A stretch of 64,000 nt of DNA from Norana najaformis (lineage: Eukaryota; Annelida; Clitellata; Crassiclitellata; Hormogastridae). Positions 37,801-49,800 of this stretch are shown one piece after another. The translations under genes were made by a program, and so were the position numbers. Numbering within the stretch: position 1 is the first letter of the stretch; every line of letters starts with the position of its first letter. The DNA is taken from contig OZ029918.1 of the NCBI GenBank assembly GCA_964023275.1, forward strand, positions 32,731,739-32,795,738, read 5' to 3'. The notes beneath the pieces were generated by a model that searched no databases, was not told the DNA's origin, and saw nothing but the letters and a program-made list of their open reading frames with translations.

Positions 37801-40800
37801 AAGAACTAACAGAATGGTTAGGGTAAAAATTGCAAAGATTCCTCTTCATGACTGTTGTTTTCTGTAGGCAGACAGTTTGTGGATCTGATGGAAGGACGTA
37901 CGGAAGTGAATGCCTCATGAAAGAGATGTCTTGTAAAACACAGAAAGAGATCATTGAACAACCAGTTGACAACTGCGAAGGTGTTTGATAAGTTGCATTG
38001 TTTTTATTTAAATTTTAAAATGCATTGGTTTTAAAATCTGTTTGTTTCAATTGAAAATCAAGTTCGTGCAACAGTCTGAGTCTTCAGGCTTGATTTTTAA
38101 AATAGAACAGTAGACGCTTGTTGTGTACTGTTGTTGTGTACTTGAAGATATCTTGGAAGAGATGTGTGAAGGAACAGTGCCTCTGATTGACCCCGTGACC
38201 CTCGAAGACTACGACTGCACTGAAAACTGGGGCGTCTGTCCTCCTGGTAGCTACTGCCATAAGACGACGTTTGGTGCTAAATGCTGCCAAGAAGGTATTA
38301 CATCGTTTACTGTGTAAACCATTTCATGAATTTATGGGATACTTGTGCATCATAATCTTGAGATTTCTACAGTGCCCAAAGAAAGATAATCGCAGGAACC
38401 AGCTTATTCATAGGCTCATCTACACCCAGCTAAGCATATGATAACTGAAGAAGGCAGGCGTTTTTCAAACAGGGAAAAACTGGCCATCCTCTGCTTCCAG
38501 GTTACCACAGCCTTGTCTCCACTGTCTTCAGTTTTTTCAGCTTGATTTGCAAATTCAGGTTACAAAGCAGAATCAGAATTTGCTGGTCTTATAACGCCAC
38601 GGTTCCACTTGTCACAGACTATGCAAGGTCTCATTTGATTATTTTTGTATGTGATTGCAGATAAGCCGATATCCAGCTGTGAGGACACGACGTTCGGCTG
38701 TTGTGCTGACAACGCAACCGTTGCCCCAGGACTTCACAAAGCCGGCTGCCCTGGTACGATTCCACCCGTTTTGTTTCTTCTTTGCATCCTTGACTGTGCT
38801 GCACTGTCGTTCTCCTCCTCCTCCTCCTTCTCCTCCTCCTCCTCCTTCTCCTCCCATTCATCCTCCTCCTTCTTCTGCTCCTCCTCCTTTTTCTCCTCCT
38901 CCTCCTTCTCCTCCCATTCATCCTCCTCCTTCTTCTCCTCCTCCTCCTTCTGCTCCTCCTCCGTTTTGTTTCTTCTTTGCGTCCTTGACTGTGCTGCACT
39001 GTCGTTCTCCTCCTCCTCCTCCTTCTGCTCCTCTTCCTCCTCCTTCTGCTCCTCTTCCTCCTCCTTCTGCTCCTCTTCCTCCTCCTTCTGCTCCTCTTCC
39101 TCCTCCTTCTGCTCCTCCTCCTCCTCCTCTGTCTCTCTTTATAACTCTTCTTCTCTTTCTTCCTGTGTCTCTTCATTTCAATTAAGTTTATATTCTGTTG
39201 CAATTGTTTTGAGAATAACTCAGAATGAGAATGGTTAGAATATCTGAGACGAGATCTGTGCTTTGAGTGGCATATTGCAGAAAGACTGCAGAAGTGAATG
39301 CTATCAGAGGAAGAAATAGGGCTTGTTTTTGGAAGAGAATGTAGAAATTGATTTGTGGTCTTAGACGGTCATTTAAAATGACAAATTAAACTCAGAAAAG
39401 CTTATTTAATATTCAGAATGCCTTAACCTTGTAGCATAGGTATATGAACAGAACAGTGTCTAGTGTTTCTATTTTTCGGTAGGGTTCTGCCAGTGCGATC
39501 TTTTGGGGTCGTTGAGTTCCACCTGTGACCCTATTTCCAGACAGTGCACTTGTAAGCCGGGCGCTGGTGGTCTGAGATGTGATCATTGTCACCCGGGACA
39601 CTGGCGCATACCAGCAACTGCAGAAGGAAGTGGTGTCTGCATCCGTAAGTCCCTGATAAACAGCCTGAGAGAGCTGCTGAAGTTATGCCATTTCACTTAA
39701 AGTAATGTACATACAATTATTGTAATGGAGTAATATATTACAAGTACATGCCAGCCTCTGTATCAACAGTCCGTGAGCATAAACTTTCGTTATCTCCAGC
39801 AATTATTCCTAAAGACAATAACAGAAAGCACATTACCATGCCATCAGCAAATGATTTCCGGTATATTTCATTCTATGTCTTCATATTGCTAGAGTTGATA
39901 TTTAATTTAAAAAGCTGAATACCATATGGCTGTTCATTCTAGAACTTTCTTCCTGTTCGGCAAAGGATTTGTTTCAAATTGGGACTTACAGTTTATAAAA
40001 CATTGAGCTATGGCCAACCACAATGCTTGAAATCAGTCCTTATTTCCAAGACTTACCATTATTCAGCAAGGTCATCTGTTTGTCTTTCTCTGGTCATACC
40101 TTGGACTAGAACTTTTCTGGGTAAACTGGCTTTTTCAGTTGCTGAACCTAAATTTTGGAATTCCCTCCCATGTCTGTTCGTTCTGCTCAGTCGCTTTTGT
40201 CATTTCGTTTTCAACTTAAAACTTACTTTTTTCAAATCGCTTATCCACCAAAGGCTGCCTCTCTGTACTGTGAACTGACCTTCTGGATATTGACCTGATT
40301 GCGGCTTGGCTTTGGTGTGCCATCGGTTGATGCCTTGTGCATTAGACACCGGCACATTAGAAGTTTCTGATTATTATTATTAATTATTAGTATTATCAGC
40401 TGATGCACATATATCAACTGCCAGACATCCAGTTGCTACTGTTCCTTTTTCCTACGCTCTGCTTAGGCTCGTGATATCATGGGCGTGGTCTATGCTGACC
40501 AATCCCGTTACAGAAGTAGAATGTTAGCTGAGCGGCCAATGTGTAGGCTGTTCACCTGTGGTTCGAATCCTGGGCCCATTGTGTAAATTCAACATAGGTC
40601 ACAGGGTCAGACTACGAGTAGGCCTAACCACAGAAGCCTTCATCTTCGATTTGAGTGTCTCCATAAATCCAACAAGATAACTGCTGTTCTTGACTAGGGT
40701 TTGCCAGATGACATTTCTAAACACACCAGACACCATCCAGATGGTGACGCCAACATTGAAATGCCTGTGAAAAAAATTGTATATTGTGTTTGTCAGTTTA

Positions 40801-43800
40801 AATAGTCTCTGCTACATAAAAAAACTACTCAAGGTGTCTGGCATGGATTACAGTTGTTCTTTAGACGTACAGCCAACTACTGGATTTTTCGGTCCACAAA
40901 AGGACATCTGGCTGGTGACCCTGTTTTGAACATTTGGGCTGATATTTATAAACTGAGCTCCCAATGAGGAGATGTCACTATCCACCAGAATGGAATTATA
41001 TTTGTTTCTCATAATGATCTTGTCAGTTTTAATATTTACATTACTTTTATCTTTTAATAAGTCATATTTCTCATTCAATTTGGGTTCATTGGATTTTTTA
41101 GGTTATGTGATAAATTTCTTCACACAGTCGTGCAACTAATTGTTTAAATAATAAAATGTAAAAATACTAAAAGTAATTTATTTATATATTTATCTTCATT
41201 TGTTATCAGAGAATTCTCCTTAAAACAAGGGATAAATGTATTAGGTAATTAGCAAAGCCATTGTTTTTGAAATGCAAGACGCCAGTAATCGTAATCGTAA
41301 TCCAGAGATTTCTCCATTGCCCAACAAAAGCCAGGCTACCGGGACTAGCTTTTCAGAGGCGCTCAGTCAAAACAAAATCGATAGGCAAAAGTGTTCGGTT
41401 CCAGGTCAAGATCCAAAAGTCAGGCAGAGAGACAAGCTTGGCAGCTACAGTGGGTGATGTTTGGGATTGGAGTGGAGAGATGAGAGGAAGAAGGGGAGTC
41501 AGGATAGGATCTGTGAAAGAAGAATGTTTTCAGTTTTGAGTGAAAGGCCAATGCAGAAATGCAGTAGTATCTGCGAGACATGATAATGAGTTGGTTTCTT
41601 GTTATGTTGTTATGAACAGCTTGTGACTGTAATCCACTGGGTTCACTGAGAGACGACTGTGACCAGCTGACTGGACGCTGTCATTGTCGCGAAGGCTTTT
41701 CTGGTTCAAAGTGCAACGTCTGCCGGAATGGAAAGCCACTTGGACCGCAGGGCTGCCGGAGTATGTACAGCTATCAGCCTCATTCAGATAATATAATAAT
41801 CATTTGATCTTTCATGACATCACAGAGACAGATGACTGGATGACTGGAAGTGTTTCTGAATGTTCTTAATGTTTTGCACGTATTCGTTGTTTTTAATAAA
41901 TAAATTGTGGAATTTACGCTCTGATTTTCAACGTCTGCTAATTTCACAGTTTTGTTCACTGAGAGGTAAGCATTTGTTTCTCTGTTATACCGAGATATAC
42001 ACTTTGGCCTTAACATGAAATGGCTTTTCATCACCTGATCACCCCCAGCCTACTTATGATTCTCTTACTCCCACAACCTTGGGTAAGCTTCAGTCACTCG
42101 TTTTCTCATATCCTGACAAACAGTGCCTCTTAGATGCATTTCCCACTCGCCTTCTTAAAAGCTGCTTGACACCTTCTTGACATTAATCAATTGGTCGCTT
42201 GGTGAGGAATCCTTCCCATCATGTTTTTCTTTTGCTATAGTCCACCCTTTGCTGAAAAAACTATATTTGGATGCTAACATTATGTGAAACTACTGACCAA
42301 TCTCAAACTTGAAGTGTATTTCTGAACTTCTTGAGTAGGGTTGTTAAAAGTCAATTGGAGGCACACCTGTCTTCAACTCCTTACTTCTCCTGTTCCAGTC
42401 CGCACATCGCAAATGCCACTCCACTGAGACAGCTCTTCTGTCTGTCCTCAATGACATAATCTGCTCCATGGACAATGGCAAAGTAACTACACATTGCTCT
42501 TCTGCATCTATCGGCCGCCTGTGACACTGTCGACCATGCTATCTTGCTCCTTCGCCTTCAGCACTGGGTTGGTATATGAGGTCTCCCCTTAAACTCGTTC
42601 CAGTCAAATCTTACCCCTGTACTCGGTCTGGCTACATCAGTGGAGCAATGTCAAACCAAGTACCACTCACCTGCAGCATCCCTCTTGAAGGAGGTCGCTA
42701 TAGTATGTAAAAGTTCTGAATAAATGGATGAATGGGTGGACGGATGGGTGGGTTGTTAGGTGGGTTTTTGGTTGGTAGGTCAATGAGTGAGAGTGAGTGA
42801 TTGAGTGAGTGATTGAGTGAGTGAGTGAGTGAGTGAGTGTGAGTGAATGAATGAGTGAAGGAAGGAAGCAAGGAAGGAAGGAAGGAATGAATGAACAAAT
42901 GCTATACTTTTGCCTCAGATGAATCCAGCAGTTCATCAGCGTCATCGTGTAAGAAAGTCAGGTGTGCGTATGGAGCTGCATGTCAGATGCGAAACAGAAT
43001 TCCTCAGTGCATCTGTTCTTTGGAATGTCCTCATAACGGCCTCAGTGACTCTCCGTTGTTGGTCTGTGGTTCCGATAATCAGACATTTGGCTCCACCTGT
43101 CAGCTGAAGTCGTTCGCCTGTCGTACACAGCAAACCATCTCGGTCATGCTTCCAGGACACTGTTCCGGTGGGTGGATGCAGTTCTAATCCTCATGTAGTA
43201 AGGTTTACTTATTGTTATGTAATGTAATCACATTTCCTACATAGGCATGACTTTGTCAGCTGAAGACAACTGCCAGAGAGGTGAGGTAACTTATGTATAA
43301 TCTATGTGCCCCACCTGTGGTCCTAGCAACGACAGTCTGGAGAGGCATGGTTTGGGTGTTGAAGGGTCTTTCAGCTGAAGCACAAATGTGAAAACAGCAA
43401 TCCAACAGAAGGATGAGGATATGTGTGTGTGTGTGTGTGCGCGCGCACGCGCATGCGTACACGCGTTAAGACAGATATTTGTTTTCACAGGTGGAGAAAT
43501 CAAACAACAAACTAAAGTGAAGAAGGATGTTGGTGAGTTGGAGTTCATTTCTTGAGCTTTCGATTCCAGGAGTCTAGTAGTATATGAACTGTTCTAGAGC
43601 GGAAAAATACATAGTGCCATGGTTTGATTTTAAAGTTTCTATATGTTGATGAATCTTGAAACTGGGTCTTTTGAATTGTTTTGTGTGTGCGTGCGTGCTG
43701 TGTGTGAGATTGTCACTTCAAACAGTGCTTTTGTTGTGTCTTCAGGCACTGGTTTTAAAGTCACCCTATTAATCCTGAATAGTGGAGTAACTTTAATGAA

Positions 43801-46800
43801 AATCAATAATAATACTCTTGATTATTGTGTGTTTGAATGTTGAATGTTGCGTGTCTGTATTATTTTTATTCTCTAGAGAAATTTTAAAGTCTTGCAGAAT
43901 CATTTATACCTTGTGAATAATAATAATAATAATAATAATAAACTTATATTGTGTAGACTTATATAATATAAACTTATAATAATATTAACTTATTAAAATT
44001 GCAATATATATTAATAATAAAAAAATAATAATAAAAAAGAAAATAATAATAATAAGATGTTTTGTAACACTGAGATATATCTACCCAAATGGAACTGTTT
44101 ATTACTAGCTTTAGCCTGTTTCGAAATTTCTAGGTGCAATTGGAGATCCGTGCTCAGATGACAGAGATTGTTTGATAGCCAATTCGGTTTGCTACTATAG
44201 AATTTGTGGATGTAAATTTGGATTCGTCCAGAGTGAATCGAAACCCTTTTGCCGAGGTAAGAATTATGCTGTGTGTTCAATAATAAAGGAGGAACTTAAA
44301 TGGCTGACCACAGTCAATGATTTATTTCCTGGCCAGACTTTTGTAGGAAAGTAAGGTAAGGATAATCACTCATGTATTATGCCTTTCTTGCGACCTTCAA
44401 GATGTAGCCCTCTGAAGCGGTTGGAGTATCTGTTGGCTTAAGTCCAGGAAGAAATCTAATCAACAGACATCCTTTTTGCTCTCTGCAATTCTGAGACTTA
44501 AGTTAAGGTTGGCAAACTGCGTCAAAATGTGTAAATTCAGGCCAGGGACACTTATCCATTCGCAATAAAGAGGAGGATATTTTAATCTAACCTTCCTGCT
44601 TTATAAAATTAGTATAGCTGTTATGCTTTTAGTGGTTGTCTCATTTTAGTGAGTGTATCAGGACCGGCTAGATGAGTTGGTGACCTAGATACATTTTCAC
44701 AGAGATTTGTGGATTTTGCTAGTTTATTTCATAGACCTTTGCAAAGATTCAAAAATACCTACAGCTTTTCAGGATCCATTGAAACAACAGCATATAATGT
44801 TTAATTTAAGGAGTAGAATCTGAAGCTGTGGCTAGGTGATTTTTTAAAAAGCTGCTTTTGAGAGATAAAACAAAAGGCGCTGTATAAATATTTATATAAT
44901 ATAAATTTTATAAATTTTTGCAGCTTTTGTCTTCTGAAGAATGTAAATTAAATCAAGGAGATAATAGTGAAAGGAACTTTAACTTTATTACTGTTTCAGT
45001 TGAGACAACCACTCAACCATCCTTCACTAAGACAAAGGGATGGGTTGTTCGCTTGCCCGATGACCTCCAGATTTCTTCTCACCCTCGCCATCTCACCCCC
45101 AGCCTGCAGTTGGAACGTATCTCTTCCTCTACCACTCCTTCAGTGGCCATCACCACAATGGCACCTCATCGTTTGCACAAATCTAAAACAACTAAGAACG
45201 GAATCCATGGAATATATACACAACTGAAATCCAGCACAGTGCCTTCTACTTCCGAAACTACACTCAGTTCTACTATTGACGTATTCACTACTGCTACTAC
45301 TGAGACTACTGCTATTGAGGAATTAACTACTGCTACTACTGAGACTACCGCTATTGAGGAATTAACTACTGCTACTACAGAGACTACCGCTGTTGAGGAA
45401 TTAACTACTGCTACTACTGAGACTACCGCTATTGAGGAATTAACTACTGCTACTACAGAGACTACCGCTATTGATGTATTCTCTACTGCTACTACAGAGA
45501 CTACCGCTATTGACGAATTAACTACTGCTACTACTGAGACTTCCACTACCTTCACTACCCCAGTAACAATTCCATCAAAGGAAAAGCCATCTGGTAAGTT
45601 ACTCACTGCTAAAAGCCTCTGCAAGACTTAGAAGTTGTCTTGTGCTACTAGCACATGCTGTCTGTTTATGTTCTGTTCTAGGGCTTCAGCTTTTTGTCTT
45701 TGGCTTCCTGACTTCTGAACTGCATGTGATTTTGCCTTTCAGTCCTAATTTACGTATAGAATCCGTCAATGTTTCGTGAATGAATTGCATGTGAATCCAT
45801 CAGTCTTGTTAATACTTTTGCACGTGAATTGGTGTGTTCTGTGTGAAATTCACAAAATCAGTGAATCGTGTTGATTAGCTTATTAAGTTGATGTGCAGTT
45901 GTGCCTGTCAGATATCTTGACTCTGATTCACTGGTGGGGTGACCCTGTCAGATGATGTCAGATGATGTCAAATGATGTCAAATGATGTCAGATGATGTCA
46001 GATGATGTCAGATGATATCGGGGGTGTCCGTGTGGATAAGTGACTGTCTTTTCAGTCCTGGACTACATTTATTTGTTTTCTAAATTGTTTTAGTGCTGTT
46101 ACCTAAATATTTGAAATAACTGTGAAACTGTTCTGAGTAAGTTTACAAAACACAAAACAATGAAGCAACGATAAACTCATTATCCTTGTAAACTAATTAT
46201 CCTTGTAAACTCATTATCCTTGTAAACTAATTATCCTTGTAAACTCATTATCCTTGTAAACTCATTATCCTTGTAAACTCATTATCCTTGTAAACTCATC
46301 CTTGTAAACTCATTATCATTTATCCTTGTGATTCTTTAAAAATTTAATGAATTACAGTTACATAACTTTATATGATAATAACAGGAAATGAAATCTATAG
46401 ATGTTAGTATGCCTGGATGACATCTAATCTCTTGTGCCTGAACCCAGTTAAAACCGAATTCATACTTATGGGCCTGCGTGGACGTCTCAAAAAAATTCCT
46501 GACCCCTCTACCTCTCTCAGCCTGGATTCTGCCTTTATAAACGGGGTAAAGTTCAAACATATTTATTACCAGCAGCACAAAATGGAGACAGAGATATGCA
46601 AAACAGAACTTTGTTTGAAAGTTGCAACAGCTGCCTAGCAGTAGTGATTAACTTTATAGGCAGTTGACTAATATGAAGCGCCAAAGAAATAGCTTGAGCT
46701 ACTAATGATGCTGTTTAAATCACTATTTTTACAATAACATTTAAAATGCAATTATTGGATGATGGACAGATCTATGTTGTGGCAAGGAGCAAAGACATAT

Positions 46801-49800
46801 TTCCACATCAGTGGGAAGCTGACTTAGTTTGTTTATTTTTCATTTTTCATTTCCACAGAATGGAAACCTTGACATTTGGAGTAATGGTGGATGATGTCTT
46901 CTTTGCTGTTTAGTGCCCAAAGGAGCATCTTTCTTAGAAAAGTCTTACCTTCAGCTTCATCGATCTGTCACTGGAAACCCCAACATGTCTATTGAGTTGA
47001 CGTTAATCCCACAGTCTCCAGATGGAATTCTCTTCTTCACTGGCGAGTTGAACAACCCCTGGGCAGACTTTGTATCGCTTGCACTCAGAGATGGGTTTGT
47101 CGAGTTCAGGTTCGTTTCTTTCTGCGTTTTCAGTCTGAGTGTTTTGCGGTTGTAATGTTGCGTTTTGAGGTTTGGCAAACTAATGTTCATGCGGCGTGGT
47201 GGTCTGTGTGCACCATGGTGCCTGTCAGTAACATGTTTAGTCAATGATCGTGCAGTTGTGGATTCGACTCTGTGTAACGACCCTGGGCAAGTTGATTGCG
47301 TACACCGTGCCTCTGTCACTAAGCAAAATAATTTGGTACTGGCATAAGCTGGGAAGTAAATGGCAAGTCCTGTGATGCACTGACCTCGTGTCCAGGACCT
47401 TGGGATTCGTCCGTTGCCGGCTTAAGGGCAAGAAAAGGAGATGAGCACCTCCCCTATGTCTCCATTGTGGGATATGGGATACTTTACTTACTTACCTTAA
47501 TCAGCTACTGCCCTGACCAACACTGTCCTGCTGTTGTTAGAAAGTTTGGCTGAAGCGCTGATGTAACAGCAGCAATCCAATAACTGATTTTACCTTCCTT
47601 GTATGGAGTTTCAGTGCTAACGTTTGGCTACCAGTTTCTTCTAAATGACATCTGAGAACTTTTGTAGATTTTCTTGCTTGCTACTTAAATCCTTTCTCCT
47701 GTATGGCACCCCTTGTCGCCTAGTCTGTCCATATTCACTGCTTCTATCTCACCAGCGGTTGAGGACCTTTCTGCTTGACCACTGACTGTCAGGTTGGGAG
47801 CACCTTTGAGGAGTTTTCTTGAAGAGATGCTGTGCATGTGTGCACTTACAATTATGAGTAAATCTTCTTGGCCTTTATTAAGGACATACCTTTGCCAGAA
47901 ATTGTGGCAGTGTCCTTTCTCTGATCTCTTCTATCTTCACCCCTTAATCTTTCTAGCTTTTACCTGTGCCACTTGGATTCGAAATCAACAGATTTCATTG
48001 CTGAACTCGTCATTAATCTCGGAGCCCTTCGTCTTCAATACGATTGCATCTTTAGATTCAACACCTGTACGGATTTTAATGTGTTATCATCGGAGTAAAA
48101 ACATTAACGTTGAGAAGTTTCCTGTTTAATCCCCAAGACATGTTTCATTTCTAATGGCTCTGCTTGACAGGTATGAATTGGGCGGTGGGCCAGCACTTCT
48201 AAAATCAAGAGAACAGGTGAAAATGAATCAGAAGAACCGAGTTTTGGGACAGCGTTCATTGAAAGATGGATCGCTGAAGCTAAACGACTTTGCCGAAGTG
48301 TTTGGAACTAGCAGAGGAACTCTTACAACTCTCAACATTGGCAAAACTTCGATATATCTGGGCTCTGTACCTGCAACAAAAGATTTGTAAGTACTATGTG
48401 CCAAGTACTAAGTACCAGTAGCTTTCCATTTTAGCAGCCAAACTTGTTTATGTGTGTATGTATGTGAGCATTTATTTAGCCCATTTGATGCTGAAATGCA
48501 CTCCATTATTTTGAAATCTAAACCAAATTCCACAGAACCGTTTGAGCAACAAATGAGTCTATTGTGGAAGACTCCTATAATTATGATTTGCAAATACAAC
48601 TATATTTTAGGCCTAGAATGTTATGGATTCTGAATTTCACCGATTTAAGAATTGTTCAAAGATTTGTAAGTTAAGTTGACTGGTTTGTAACAAGTCCTCA
48701 GTTGTTGTTCAACATCTTTTACAGTCTGTTGAAGCGCACTGGATTGGAAATTGGATTTCAAGGATGTATTGAATCTCTTCGAGTGTCAGAATCCAAAGCT
48801 TCCAAACTGTATGATTTAACGTATCCTGGATCCCGTGATGTTGTTCAAGGATCATTGTCAGGTACAAAACTTCTGCAACCATTCAGATCAGTTATCAGCT
48901 GTGTTCACTGGGTTAAGACCTGTTCAAGGTTTGGCCCAGTAAACGAAACCATTTAAGCATATTATTTTAAATTTGCATTCATGTTGTTATCTAGCATCAT
49001 GTATTGAATAATTATATTGAGCTGTACCTTTGATAGGTTCTTACAAGAACAACTGTATGAATTATGATCAAATACATATGTGTGCGACACGGTAGTCTAT
49101 CCGTAATGTATTTGGTCAATGATCATGCGGCTGTGGGTTCGACTGTGTGTAACAAACATAGGCAAGTTGCGCACACTGTGCCTCTGTCACCGAGCAGTAT
49201 AATTTGGTATCGGTGTAAGCTGGGAATAAATGGCAAGTCCTGTGATACTCTGACCCATGTCCGGGACCTTGGGATTCGTCCAAAGCCGGCTTAAGGGCCA
49301 AAAGAAAAGGAAATGAGCACCTCCCCTACATCTCACTTATCAGATATAGGATACTTTACATACTTTATACTTATATACATGAAATGTTACATGCAGTGGG
49401 AGTTGCTTTGGCCAATATCATTGTAGTGCTTATAGGTCTTTGATACTTTGTTGGATAAGTTTAGTTGTAATTGTAATTGTAATCTGACATTTATAAAGCG
49501 CCACTTCAAGAATAGACTCATCAGAGGCGCTCGATGTTAGTTGTTAGATGAATGAATGAAACCAGTGATGATTAACTTTGCAGAGCAACACTGTAGCAGT
49601 TTCTTGAAGCCAGACCATTCACCTTGTGAGTCAAACCCATGCGAGTCACAAGGAACTTGCGAGAGATCAGCTGCCAACAACTACACATGCATCTGTTCAA
49701 AAGGCAGAGAAGGACAAAGATGTGAAAAAGGTCCATAAAGGTTCATCTTAGTTTGCCTTATGTTACTTTGAACCAGTTAGCCAGAAGTTTGCATTTTGGT

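Noticed and set aside
38631-39238. Arg-rich and Ser-rich frames on both strands
   Set aside because: Low-complexity translation of the TCC/TTC tract in an agrin intron.
44918-44999. N-terminal extension of the Thr-rich agrin exon as a separate start
   Set aside because: A good acceptor (CTGTTTCAG) at 44991-44999 restores the phase set by exon 19, so the upstream frame is intron.
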